From an uncultured Collinsella sp. (GTDB taxonomy: Bacteria > Actinomycetota > Coriobacteriia > Coriobacteriales > Coriobacteriaceae): a DNA stretch of 64,000 nucleotides. The position numbers were made by a program, and so were the translations under genes. The notes beneath the pieces were generated by a model that was given only the letters and a program-made list of their open reading frames with translations, was not told the DNA's origin and ran no database searches. Position 1 is the stretch's first letter. Every line of letters begins with the position of its first letter. Location of the stretch: the NCBI GenBank assembly GCA_900539035.1, contig UQAU01000002.1, forward strand, positions 51,660 through 115,659. Direction: 5' to 3'. Shown in pieces: positions 40,009-49,755 of this stretch.

Positions 40009-40947
40009 ATGACAGACATCGTCCACGTCGAAAACCTCGTCAAGCGCTACGACGATCTTATCGCGCTCGACCACTTTAACCTGAGCATCGCCCCCGGCGA
40101 GATCTTTGGCCTGCTGGGCCCCAACGGCTCGGGCAAGACCACGTCCATCAACTGTATCCTGCAGCTGCTTGCCTACGACAAAGGCACCATCGAGCTGTTC
40201 GGCGAGCCCATGACGCCCGCCCGCTACGACCTCAAGCGCCGCATCGGCGTGGTGCCGCAACAGGTGGCGGTATTCGACGAGCTCACCGTGCGCGAGAACA
40301 TCGATTATTTCTGCAGCCTCTACGTCACTGACCGCAAGCGCCGCCGCGCGCTGGTGGACGAGGCCATCGACTTTGTCGGGCTGGGCGACTTTGCCAAGTT
40401 TCGCCCCGGCAAGCTCTCGGGCGGCCTGGCACGTCGCCTCAACATTGCCTGCGGTATCGCGCACAAGCCCGAGCTCATCTTCTTTGACGAGCCCACGGTG
40501 GCGGTCGACCCGCAGAGCCGCAACGCCATCCTGGAGGGCATCTGCCGCCTGCGCGACGAGGGCGCCACGGTGGTGTATACCAGCCATTACATGGAGGAAG
40601 TCGAGCAGATTTGCAGCCGCATCATGATCATGGACGGCGGCCGCGTGCTGGCGCAGGGCACCAACGACGAGCTCAAGCGCATGATTCAGATGGGCGAGCG
40701 CGTGACCGTCGAGGTCGGCGCCGTCGAGCCCGCCACGGTCGAGCGGCTGCGCGCCCTCGAGCACGTGCTTTCGGTTGAGTTGTCTGGCGGCGAGCTCGTC
40801 TGCACCTGCGAGGCGAGCCCGCACAATCTGGTCGACATCCTCGACACGCTGCGCGCCGCCGACGTGGCGCTCGGCCGCGTCTGGAGCGAGCCGCCGACCC
40901 TCAACGACGTGTTCCTCGAGATCACCGGCCGCGAGCTGCGCGACTAG
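40009..40947 (+). CDS. ABC-2 exporter ATPase
   Basis: 312 residues. Walker A GLLGPNGSGKTTS, Q-loop VVPQQVAVFDELTVRENI, signature LSGGLARRL, Walker B LIFFDEPTVAVDPQSR, switch YTSHYMEE, and a C-terminal ~90-residue domain as in drug-exporter ATPases (DrrA/LnrL type). Divergent from the two-component genes; two permease genes follow at 9 bases and by overlap. The layout (kinase, regulator, ATPase, two permeases) resembles B. subtilis lnrJK-lnrLMN for linearmycin resistance; the substrate here is unknown. Confidence 0.95.
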   Translation: MTDIVHVENLVKRYDDLIALDHFNLSIAPGEIFGLLGPNGSGKTTSINCILQLLAYDKGTIELFGEPMTPARYDLKRRIGVVPQQVAVFDELTVRENIDYFCSLYVTDRKRRRALVDEAIDFVGLGDFAKFRPGKLSGGLARRLNIACGIAHKPELIFFDEPTVAVDPQSRNAILEGICRLRDEGATVVYTSHYMEEVEQICSRIMIMDGGRVLAQGTNDELKRMIQMGERVTVEVGAVEPATVERLRALEHVLSVELSGGELVCTCEASPHNLVDILDTLRAADVALGRVWSEPPTLNDVFLEITGRELRD

Positions 40948-40956
40948 GGGGCGGCC

Positions 40957-42144
40957 ATGTTCAACACCATCATCACCACGGTCAAGGCGCTGCTGCGCCG
41001 GCCGAGCACGTGGGTCTGGGGCGCTCTCTTTCCCATCGCGCTTTCCACGATGTTCATGTTTATGTTTGCGAACCTCAGTTCCGATGGCACGGTCGACCCG
41101 GTGCCGGTGGCCGTCGTAGCGGATGAGGCTTGGGACGCCTCGACCTTTAAGGACGTGGCGACGTCGCTTGCCAAGGAAGGCGACGGCCAACTGCTCGAGA
41201 TCCACGAGTACGAAGACTTGGCCGCCGCCCGCAAGGCGCTTAAGGCCGGCGAGGTCGCGGGCATCTATAAGGTTGACGCCGAAGGCACGCCCAAACTCAC
41301 GCTGCTATCGAGCTATGACAACTCACGTGCGTCGTCGGTGCTCACCGATCGCAGCATCCTGGAGACGGTGGCAAGCTCGTATACACAAAATGCCGAGCTC
41401 ATGCGCCAGATTTCCCAGGACAACCCGGCGGCGCTCGCCGACCCGGAAGCGGTTGCGCGCGCCCTGTCGCTCGAGGGCGGAACCCACCGCGTAAGCCTGA
41501 CACGCATCACGCCCGATGGCACGGTCATCTACTATTACGCGCTTTTTGGCCTGGTCGCGATGATGTCTGCCGAGTTTGCCGCCTTGAGCGTCGTCGATTT
41601 GCAGCCCAATCTGTCGGGCCTCGGCGCACGTCGCTGCGTGGGCGGTCTTTCCAAGACGGCGTCGCTGGCTGGTATCTTTGTGGGCTCGTGGCTGGTCTCC
41701 TTTGCCTCGATGGCGATTGCGATTGGCTACGTGCGCCTGGTCGTGGGCATCGACTTTGGCGGGCGCGAGGGACTGTGTTTGGTGGGCGGCGCCGCTTCCG
41801 CGCTTGCCGCCACGGGCTTGGGACTCTTTGTGGGTACGCTTCCCGTTAAGGGCGGCAAGGCATCCAAGTCCGGCATCCTCACGGGCTTTGCCACCACGTG
41901 CGCCCTGTTCGCCGGCCTCTACGGCGAGCCGGCGATGGCGCTTGCCGACGACGTTGCCCGTGCCTGCCCGGCCGAGTGTTGGCTCAACCCCGTCAAGCTC
42001 ATCTGCGACATGTTTAACCGCCTGTATTTCTTTGAGGACCTGGGCCCCTTTGCCGTTCGCGCCGGCGCACTGGTCCTTATGGCGCTGCTGTTCGTTGCCG
42101 CCGCCACGCTGATCTTTGGAAGGAGCCGCTATGAGCACCTTTAA
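40957..42144 (+). CDS. ABC-2 type exporter permease 1
   Basis: 395 residues with an N-terminal membrane helix (RPSTWVWGALFPIALSTMFMFMFANL), an ~150-residue outer domain and five or more C-terminal helices (YYYALFGLVAMMSAEFAALSVV, GIFVGSWLVSFASMAIAIGYV). This is the ABC2_membrane_3/LnrM-N plan. Probably pairs with permease 2 as a heterodimer. It overlaps the next gene by 14 bases. Confidence 0.9.
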   Translation: MFNTIITTVKALLRRPSTWVWGALFPIALSTMFMFMFANLSSDGTVDPVPVAVVADEAWDASTFKDVATSLAKEGDGQLLEIHEYEDLAAARKALKAGEVAGIYKVDAEGTPKLTLLSSYDNSRASSVLTDRSILETVASSYTQNAELMRQISQDNPAALADPEAVARALSLEGGTHRVSLTRITPDGTVIYYYALFGLVAMMSAEFAALSVVDLQPNLSGLGARRCVGGLSKTASLAGIFVGSWLVSFASMAIAIGYVRLVVGIDFGGREGLCLVGGAASALAATGLGLFVGTLPVKGGKASKSGILTGFATTCALFAGLYGEPAMALADDVARACPAECWLNPVKLICDMFNRLYFFEDLGPFAVRAGALVLMALLFVAAATLIFGRSRYEHL

Positions 42145-43336
42145 GACTGCGCTTCGCATGGCGCTCGCACACCCGTTCTACCTGCTTATCTACACGGTGT
42201 TCATTTCGCTGATGGGTGTGTTTATCGCGGCATCGGTGAGCTGGAACTCGTCGCAGCTCACCGAATATAAGCCCTACGATGCCAACGTGATCGTGGTCGA
42301 CCGCGACGACAGTGACCTTTCGCGTGCGCTTACCAAGCATCTGGGTTCGCGCTTTGAGCTGGTCACGGGCGTCGGCGACGACACCTACGACCTTGCGGAC
42401 GCACTCTCCAAGAGCAACAGCGCCAAGGGCAGTGCCGACTGCGTGTTCTTTATCCCGGAGGGGTTTGAGGGCGACCTCGTTGCAGCTGCCCGCGCGGGGG
42501 AGTCCCTGCCCAAGCTCGATGTGACCTACGGTGCCGGCACCATGGCGGCGGCGCTTTCGTCTGCCGAGGCCTCGCGCTGGATCTCGCTCGCGGGCGCTGC
42601 GGCGGCACTTGAGCCCACTGCCTCCAACGGCTACGTTGCCAAGGCTGCCGAACATGCCGCTGCCGAGCGTGCCGAGGTCGAGATCGAGCAGGTCAAGGTC
42701 GACTCGACTGCCGCCGCCACGCTCGAGTCGTACTTCAACTTTGGCGCGTACGCGATTATCTCGTCGGTCATCGTGTCGGTGGGGCTGGTGTTCTCGGGCA
42801 TGAACGAGCCCGAGCGCGTGCGTCGTATGGATGCCGGTCCAATCTCCGAGCGCCGGCGCTCGCTTGCCGTGTTTGCGGCCGCCGCCGTACTCACCGTCTG
42901 CATCTGGTTTGTGTCGAGCATGATGGGCGTCGTGGGCTTTGCCGGCGCGGTCGCCGAGGTCGGCGTGGGTCGCGTGTGCCTGGCGCTGGCGGCGACGTTT
43001 GCCCTGGCGTGCACGCCGCTGGCCGTTGGCTTTGCCCTTTCGAGCTTGGGTGCGCGCGAGGAGCTGCTCAACGGTGTGGGCAACCTGCTCGGCATGCTCA
43101 TGACGTTTTTGGGCGGCGCCTGGATGCCGCTGTCGCTCATGGGCTCGGCCGTGCAGACGGTGGCGCACTTTGTGCCGACATATTGGGTGAACGACGCGAT
43201 CGGCAAGGCGCTCGCCTCGGACCTGACGTCCACCGTGTTGGGCGACATCGCCTGCGACCTGGGTGTCACCGTGCTCTTCGCCGTTGCCATCGCCGCCGTA
43301 GGCCTGGCTCTCGCACGCGCCAAATCCCGCGTCTAA
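42131..43336 (+). CDS. ABC-2 type exporter permease 2
   Basis: 401 residues with the same topology as permease 1: a helix at ~12-38 (PFYLLIYTVFISLMGVFIAASV), outer domain, then helices (YFNFGAYAIISSVIVSVGLVFSGM, LAVFAAAAVLTVCIWFVSSMMGVVGFAGAV, GNLLGMLMTFLGGAWMPLSLMGS, VLFAVAIAAVGLALA). ATG 42131 follows AGGAGC, which decides it against ATG 42116. Last gene of the exporter operon. Confidence 0.92.
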   Translation: MSTFKTALRMALAHPFYLLIYTVFISLMGVFIAASVSWNSSQLTEYKPYDANVIVVDRDDSDLSRALTKHLGSRFELVTGVGDDTYDLADALSKSNSAKGSADCVFFIPEGFEGDLVAAARAGESLPKLDVTYGAGTMAAALSSAEASRWISLAGAAAALEPTASNGYVAKAAEHAAAERAEVEIEQVKVDSTAAATLESYFNFGAYAIISSVIVSVGLVFSGMNEPERVRRMDAGPISERRRSLAVFAAAAVLTVCIWFVSSMMGVVGFAGAVAEVGVGRVCLALAATFALACTPLAVGFALSSLGAREELLNGVGNLLGMLMTFLGGAWMPLSLMGSAVQTVAHFVPTYWVNDAIGKALASDLTSTVLGDIACDLGVTVLFAVAIAAVGLALARAKSRV

Positions 43337-43340
43337 CCGC

Positions 43341-43557
43341 CTAGTCATTGGGGACAGACTTAAACGACCAAGAGTGCTCATTGGGGACAGTCTTAAATGA
43401 CCAGTCATCGGGGACGGTCTTTGCCGAACTGCCGATTCGCCGGCCGGTGTGGCAAGGACTGTCCCCATCTGCCGGCGGGAAAGGAACGTCCCCAAGTGCC
43501 GGGTGGCGAAAGAGTGTCCCAAACGGCTAGTCGTTTAAGGACGTCCCCAACGACTAG
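43341..43557. repeat. Composite intergenic repeat with inverted arms (TAGTCRTT family)
   Basis: Arm CTAGTCATTGGGGACAG (43341-43370 region) is inverted at 43527-43557 (CTAGTCGTTTAAGGACG, then TCCCCAACGACTAG). Between them lie a direct partial copy at 43378-43402 and an inner pair GGGGACGGTCTTTGCC/GGCAAGGACTGTCCCC (43410-43425 and 43451-43466). Related single copies follow the stop codons at 47037 and 55561. No gene is seen in 43337-43638. Confidence 0.8.
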
Positions 43558-43638
43558 TTTGGGAAAAGTTGCGCTCGTCACACAAAAATAGTTCGCCTAG
43601 GTTTACTATTACCCTAGAAAAGTAGCAAAAGGCTAACA

Positions 43639-44364
<726 letters not shown>

Positions 44365-44372
44365 GCGGCGCC

Positions 44373-47039
44373 ATGACACCTCTCGCAAAACGTCTCCCGC
44401 GCGAGCTGCGCCGCAATGTCGGCAAGTACCTGGGCATTTTTTTGCTTATGTGCGGAAGCATCGCCCTTACCTCGGGCTTTTTGCTCGCGGCGCATTCCAT
44501 CGGTTGCCTTATCGACGGCATGCGCGATGCGTACACGATTGAGGACGGCCGCGTGACCACCTCCTTCGAGGCCACTAAAGACCAGCTCAAGGCAGCCGAG
44601 GACGCGGCCGGCGACGTCGGCGGCGTCACGCTCTACAAGAATTTCTCTATCGATGCCATCATCAAAAAGGCGTCCGGCGACGACGGCACCAAGCGCACGC
44701 TGCGCACCTATGCGCACCGCGCTAAGGTGGACATTGCGTCCTACTGTGAGGGCAAGCAGCCCAAGGCGGATGACGAGGTGGCCATCGACCGTGTCTTTGC
44801 CACCAATAACAACCTGTCCGTGGGCGATAAAGTCGAGCTCGAGGGCCGAACCTACACCATTTGCGGCATCATGACCCAGCCCGATAGCCAGGCGCTGTTC
44901 CTCAACAATTCGGACTTTACGGTGAACACCATCACGTACGGCGTAGCCGAGGTCACCGATGGCGGCTTTGCCGCGCTCGAGGATGCCGGCGGCGCGCCTG
45001 CCTACACCTACTCCTTCACCTTTGCCGATCGCGACCTTTCCGTTGCGGACCGCACCGATGCCGAGCAGGATATGGTAGAGGCGCTCACCGATGCCGATGC
45101 GCGCGTGGACAATCTGATCGATGCCGATTCCAATCAGGGCATTGGCTATGCGCGCGACGACGTAGACGGCGACTCCATGATGTGGATGACGCTGCTCGAC
45201 ATCATCATCGTGATCATGGCGTTTGTCTTTGTGGTCCTTACCGACGCCACCATCGAGGAGGAGAGCGCCATCATCGGCACGCTGCTCGCCAGTGGCTATC
45301 GTCGACGCGAGATCGTCCTGCACTACCTGGCGCTTCCCGCCATCGTGGGCGTGGTCGCGGCGCTTTTGGGCACTGCGCTCGGCATTGTGTTCTTTACCGA
45401 GCCCATGCGCAGCCTCTATTACGGGTCGTACAGCCTGCCACCCTTCCAGGTGTACTGGAGCTGGGAGATCTTTGTGAAGTGCGCCGTGGTTCCCGCCGCC
45501 GCGCTCATCCTCATCACGCTGGTGGGTCTACTCCGCAAAACGGGCAAGACGCCGTTGCAGTTTCTTCGTCACGAGGCGAGCGGCAAGTCGGGTACCAAGC
45601 GTGGTATGCAACTGCCGGAGCGCATGGGCTTTGTCTCGCGCTTCCGCCTGCGCATCTTCCTGCGCAATCTGGGCAACTTCGCCACGCTCTTCGTGGGCAT
45701 CGCGTTTGCCTCGCTGCTACTGCTCTTTGGCCTGGCGATTCTGCCCACGATGACGCACTATGCGGACAACCTCGAGACGAGCCTGGTCGCCGAGCACCAG
45801 TACACGCTCAAGGCTCCGCTGGAGCTCGAGGGCACTGCCGAGGAGCGCGAGCAGTGGTCGGCACTCGAGCGCTTGCAGTCGGTTGACGGCGCGCTGCTTT
45901 CTGCCGCCCAAGATGCCGATGACGAGCTCGACGACGCGGCCGATGCGGCGCAGACGGCAGCCTATGCCGCGACCGCATCCCCGTCTGCCGAGAGCCTGGC
46001 CGCGGCGCAGGACGCGCTCGCCAAGGTCCAGGACAAGAAGGATGCGCTCTACGCGCGCCTCGATGACCTTGCCGATGCCCTCGGCTGCAACCGCGACGAG
46101 GCTATCGACCTGATCGATAAGGCCTCTAAGATCGACACCGACAACGACGACATTCACCCGGTCAATACGACCGACAACGGCGCGGGCGCAATCGCGCAGG
46201 CCGAGAAATACGCCGTCTACCAGCTGCAATACGACCGCGGCGATGGTAATGGCGAGGAGACGATTTCCGTCTACGGCATTTCATCCGATTCGCGCTATTG
46301 GAAAGACCTCAACGTCGGCGATGGACGCGTCGTCTTTGGCGGCGGTCTGCTCGATAAGTTTGGCTGGAGCAAGGGCCAGAAGGTTACGCTCGGCGACAAG
46401 TACGAGGGCGAGCATTATTCCCTTGAGTACGCGGGCAAGGACTGTGCCTGGGACTCCAAGTCGGACATGAATATCTATATGAGTATCGACGACTTTAACG
46501 AGCTGTTCGACAACGACGCCGCCTACTTTAACGGCTATGTGAGCGACGAGAAGCTCGATCTCGATGCTCGTTACTTTGCCGGCGACACCACGCCCGACGA
46601 CATGCGCGCCGTGGGCGACCAGTTTATCGGCATGATGAGCAAAATGATCGGAATGATGGTTGGGCTCGCGGTGTTTATCTTCCTGCTGTTTATGTACCTG
46701 CTGACCAAGGCTGTGATCGACCACAGCGCCCGGTCGATCAGCTACATGAAAGTCTTTGGCTATCGCGATAGCGAGATCTCGCGTCTGTACATCCGCTCGA
46801 TCACGCTGTGCGTGGTGGCGTCGCTCGTGCTGAGTCTGCCGGTCATTATCGGCTCGCTCACGGCCATCTTCCGCTCGATGCTGCTCGCCTACAACGGCAA
46901 TATCGAGATCTACGTGCCCGCTTGGTCCATGGTTGCATGCGTCGGCATTGGCTTTGCGACCTACCTGGTCGTGGCGCTGCTACACACGCGTTCTATCACG
47001 CGCGTGAGCCTGGCCGAGGCCCTCAAAGTCCAAGAGTAG
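44373..47039 (+). CDS. FtsX-like ABC transporter permease (two FtsX domains)
   Basis: 888 residues. N-terminal helix (~20-42), outer MacB-type domain, first FtsX block of three helices (WMTLLDIIIVIMAFVFVVLTD, LPAIVGVVAALLGTALGIVFF, AVVPAAALILITLVGLL), a second outer domain containing an Ala/Asp-rich coiled coil (AAQDADDELDDAADAAQTAAYAAT, near residues 510-545), and a final FtsX block (MMVGLAVFIFLLFMYLLTKAVIDH, SYMKVFGYRDSEISRLYI). Works with the preceding ATPase. The stop codon forms the first bases of an intergenic repeat. Confidence 0.94.
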   Translation: MTPLAKRLPRELRRNVGKYLGIFLLMCGSIALTSGFLLAAHSIGCLIDGMRDAYTIEDGRVTTSFEATKDQLKAAEDAAGDVGGVTLYKNFSIDAIIKKASGDDGTKRTLRTYAHRAKVDIASYCEGKQPKADDEVAIDRVFATNNNLSVGDKVELEGRTYTICGIMTQPDSQALFLNNSDFTVNTITYGVAEVTDGGFAALEDAGGAPAYTYSFTFADRDLSVADRTDAEQDMVEALTDADARVDNLIDADSNQGIGYARDDVDGDSMMWMTLLDIIIVIMAFVFVVLTDATIEEESAIIGTLLASGYRRREIVLHYLALPAIVGVVAALLGTALGIVFFTEPMRSLYYGSYSLPPFQVYWSWEIFVKCAVVPAAALILITLVGLLRKTGKTPLQFLRHEASGKSGTKRGMQLPERMGFVSRFRLRIFLRNLGNFATLFVGIAFASLLLLFGLAILPTMTHYADNLETSLVAEHQYTLKAPLELEGTAEEREQWSALERLQSVDGALLSAAQDADDELDDAADAAQTAAYAATASPSAESLAAAQDALAKVQDKKDALYARLDDLADALGCNRDEAIDLIDKASKIDTDNDDIHPVNTTDNGAGAIAQAEKYAVYQLQYDRGDGNGEETISVYGISSDSRYWKDLNVGDGRVVFGGGLLDKFGWSKGQKVTLGDKYEGEHYSLEYAGKDCAWDSKSDMNIYMSIDDFNELFDNDAAYFNGYVSDEKLDLDARYFAGDTTPDDMRAVGDQFIGMMSKMIGMMVGLAVFIFLLFMYLLTKAVIDHSARSISYMKVFGYRDSEISRLYIRSITLCVVASLVLSLPVIIGSLTAIFRSMLLAYNGNIEIYVPAWSMVACVGIGFATYLVVALLHTRSITRVSLAEALKVQE

Positions 47040-47066
47040 TCGTTTAAGAACCTCCCCAACGACTAG
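47037..47066 (+). repeat. TAGTCRTT-family repeat at the permease stop codon
   Basis: TAGTCGTTTAAG...CCCCAACGACTAG; the first TAG is the stop of the FtsX-like gene. TAGTCGTT is inverted as AACGACTA. Compare 43527 and 55561. Confidence 0.75.
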
Positions 47067-47075
47067 GTTTCGCGC

Positions 47076-47106
47076 TTGACTTTGACCCTACTTTAACGGG
47101 TACCAT
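47076..47106 (+). promoter_or_regulatory. Possible promoter of the DUF362 gene with 19-bp spacer
   Basis: TTGACT (47076-47081) and TACCAT (47101-47106) are 19 bases apart. Such long spacers are typical of MerR-family controlled promoters, but the dyad in the spacer is weak (ACCC/GGGT). Confidence 0.3.
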
Positions 47107-47148
47107 CCTCTATGTCTGTAACGCCATATAGACCGAGGGGATAGATCT

Positions 47149-48354
47149 ATGACCGCAACTGCACCCGCAGCACCCGCTAAGGTATACTTCACCAACTTGC
47201 GCACGCATGCTCGCGAGAGCCAGCTCGACAAGCTCAAGCGCCTCATACGTCACGCCGGTATCGAGCAGATCGACTTCGAGAACAAGTTCGTCGCTATCAA
47301 GATTCACTTTGGCGAGCTGGGCAATCTGAGCTTTTTGCGCCCCAACTACGCCCGCGCCGTCGCGGATGTCGTGAAGGAGCTGGGTGGCAAGCCCTTCCTC
47401 ACCGACTGTAACACGCTCTACGTCGGTAGCCGTAAAAACGCGCTCGAGCACATCGATACCGCCTATCAGAACGGCTTTACCCCGTATGCCACGGGTTGCC
47501 AGATCATCATCGCCGACGGCCTCAAGGGTACCGACGAGGCGCTCGTCCCGGTCGAGGGCGGCGAGTACGTGCGCGAGGCCAAGATCGGTCGGGCACTCAT
47601 GGATGCCGATATCGTGATCAGCCTCACCCACTTTAAGGGCCATGAGCAGGCCGGCTTTGGCGGCGCCATGAAGAACCTGGGCATGGGCGGCGGCAGCCGC
47701 GCCGGCAAGATGGAGCAGCATGCCGCCGGCAAGCCGAACGTCGCGACCGCGCACTGTGTTGGCTGCCGTGCCTGCGAAAAGGTCTGTGCGCACAACGCCA
47801 TCTCGTTTGACGACACCCGTGAGCGCGAGCTTGCCAACGGTAGCACCCGCACGGTTCACGTCGCCGCTATCGACCACGATCGCTGCGTGGGCTGCGGCCG
47901 CTGCATCGGCGTGTGCAACCAGGACGCCATCAAGCCCGGCCATGACGCTGCGGCCGACGTGCTCAACTGCAAGATCGCCGAGTACACCAAGGCCGTCGTC
48001 GACGGCCGCCCGAGCTTCCACATTTCGCTCGCCATGGACATTAGCCCCAACTGCGATTGCCATCCCGAAAACGACACGCCTATCGTCAACGATATCGGCA
48101 TGTTCGCGAGCTTCGACCCGGTCGCCATCGACCAGGCCTGTGCCGATGCCGTCATGGCATCCGAGCCGCTGCCCAACACCGAGCTTACCGATAGCGCGGC
48201 CAAGATGGAGCACAACCACGAGCATCTGGAGGGCGATCAGGCCAAGGACCCCTTCTGCATCACGCATCCCGACACCGACTGGCGCACCTGCATCGCGCAC
48301 GCCGAGAAGATCGGCCTGGGCACGAGCAAGTACGAGCTCATCGAGGTCAAGTAG
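47149..48354 (+). CDS. DUF362 protein with two 4Fe-4S ferredoxin motifs
   Basis: 401 residues. DUF362 region (KVYFTNLRTHARESQLDKLKRL, FVAIKIHFGELGNLSFLRP, GGKPFLTDCNTLYVGSRKNALEH, FKGHEQAGFGGAMKNLGMG) is interrupted by CVGCRACEKVCAHNAI and CVGCGRCIGVCNQDAI clusters, then resumes (DISPNCDCHPENDTPIVNDIGMFASFDPVAIDQAC). Proteins of this kind are cytoplasmic, probably electron carriers or reductases of unknown partner. Start follows GAGGGGATAGATCT. Confidence 0.92.
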   Translation: MTATAPAAPAKVYFTNLRTHARESQLDKLKRLIRHAGIEQIDFENKFVAIKIHFGELGNLSFLRPNYARAVADVVKELGGKPFLTDCNTLYVGSRKNALEHIDTAYQNGFTPYATGCQIIIADGLKGTDEALVPVEGGEYVREAKIGRALMDADIVISLTHFKGHEQAGFGGAMKNLGMGGGSRAGKMEQHAAGKPNVATAHCVGCRACEKVCAHNAISFDDTRERELANGSTRTVHVAAIDHDRCVGCGRCIGVCNQDAIKPGHDAAADVLNCKIAEYTKAVVDGRPSFHISLAMDISPNCDCHPENDTPIVNDIGMFASFDPVAIDQACADAVMASEPLPNTELTDSAAKMEHNHEHLEGDQAKDPFCITHPDTDWRTCIAHAEKIGLGTSKYELIEVK

Positions 48355-48401
48355 CGCCTAGTTATTGGACAAATCAAGCGCTTTTCTGGCGCAAGTAGAG
48401 C

Positions 48402-48441
48402 AAAAGCCGCCCGTGGGCACAGCGCTCACGGGCGGCTTTTT
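48402..48441. terminator. Bidirectional terminator between DUF362 gene and the hydrolase pseudogene
   Basis: AAAAGCCGCCCGTG (48402-48415) pairs perfectly with CACGGGCGGCTTTT (48427-48440) and both strands have U-rich ends, so it can serve both convergent transcripts. Confidence 0.9.
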
Positions 48442-48563
48442 GGAAGTATGTGGCAAATTTCGAGACCGCCGAGCACACGACGTTTTTTGGCAACAAAACC
48501 CCTGATAAATTGTTGGTAAAACTGTGGTCTGGTCGGCAGTTCCAGATTTTGCCGCATACTTCC
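48442..48563. repeat. Palindromic intergenic element
   Basis: GGAAGTATGTGGCAAA (48442-48457) and TTTGCCGCATACTTCC (48548-48563) are inverted with one G-U. The ends (T5-GGAAGTATG) resemble those of the repeat inside the ECF ATPase gene (T6-GGAGTATTC on the other strand). Bases 48564-48605 hold nothing recognisable. Confidence 0.7.
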
Positions 48564-48605
48564 GAAAATAGGGGGTTAGATAAAGCCTCAGACGTTGCTA
48601 TTCGC

Positions 48606-49569
48606 CTAAAAATACTCGTCGAGGAAGTTGTTGACCGTGTTCCAGTAGAGCTCGGGGTCAACTTGCGCACTCTTGGCGTGGGTGGCGCCATGGATGGTGA
48701 GCTTTTGCTTGACCTTGCTGGCGCACGCATCGTAGTTTTGGTCGAGCATGTCGTACGGCACAAAGGTGCCCTTGTCGCCGTGGATAAACAGCATGGGAAC
48801 CGTCGCGTGTTTGAGTTGCTCCACACTGCTCGCCTTATGGAAGTCGTAGCCCGCGCGCGTTGCACACCAAGTTTGCTACATCGAGCAAGGGAAAGCTGGG
48901 CAGGCCGAACACGTCCTTGAGCTGTAGAGAAAACTCGTCCCAAACACTCGTATAACCGCAGTCCTCGATAATGCATTTCACGTTTGCGGGTAGAGATTCC
49001 CCCGCGACGTTCATGGCAGTTGCTGCACCCATCGACTCGCCAAAGACCAGGATGCGCGCCTCGGGGTCAGCCTGAACGATCCGCCCAATCCATGCAACGA
49101 CATCGAGCCGCTCGGGCCAGCCCATGCCGATATAGTCGCCGCCGGAGCGCTCGTGGGCGCGGGCGGCAGGCGCGAGCACGTTCATGCCGCGGTCGTGGAA
49201 TCGCTTGACGTATCGGGCCATGCCGATGGGCTCGTTGGTATATCCATGCAGGCAGACGGCGTAATCGTGGGTGTTCTCCGAGGCGGCAAAAAACCAAGCG
49301 GCGAGCTCGGTTCCGTCATCTGCGGTGAGGCTGCTGCTCTTGCGGTTTTCTTTAAACCATGCCCGCGCCTCGGTGTCCTCGGCATCCGGCTGCTCGCCTT
49401 CTTTGTCGTTCTTGCTATCCTGCATCATCTTCATGGTGTACGGCGCTTGGGGATTCAGCGCGAAGTCAAACAGAAAGTTGCCGGCAAATCCGAGCAGCAC
49501 AACGACAACCACCAGTGCAACGATGCCGGCTATCTTGAGCTTTCGATGGGAACGTGCGTTTTGAGCCAT
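48606..49569 (-). pseudogene. Alpha/beta hydrolase with frameshift
   Basis: Two reading frames together give one alpha/beta hydrolase of the membrane-anchored YqkD/BEM46 kind. The N-terminal part (49569 to about 48835) has a signal anchor (IAGIVALVVVVVLLGFAGNFLFDF), the oxyanion HGYTNEPIG, and nucleophile elbow VFGESMGAATAM. The C-terminal part (to 48606) has MLFIHGDKGTFVPYDM and the catalytic His in GATHAKSA. The break lies in a CGCGCGCG run at 48850-48860; two more bases would restore LVCNARAGYDFHKASSVEQLKH. It could be a real mutation, slippage control or a sequencing error. Confidence 0.82.
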
Positions 49570-49755
49570 GCGGTATTCTCCTATAAGATGTTAATACGTC
49601 AACATTTAATGCAAGCGCATTATGGACGTTCGCCGTTGATGCGTCAACAGGCAAAGAATGGGTAAACAAAGGGTCATGTATGGTGCAAATTTCGCACGTA
49701 CCCAGACGCTTTGATATAGTGTTGAGAACTCTTTACGTTGGAGGATGTAACCGGC

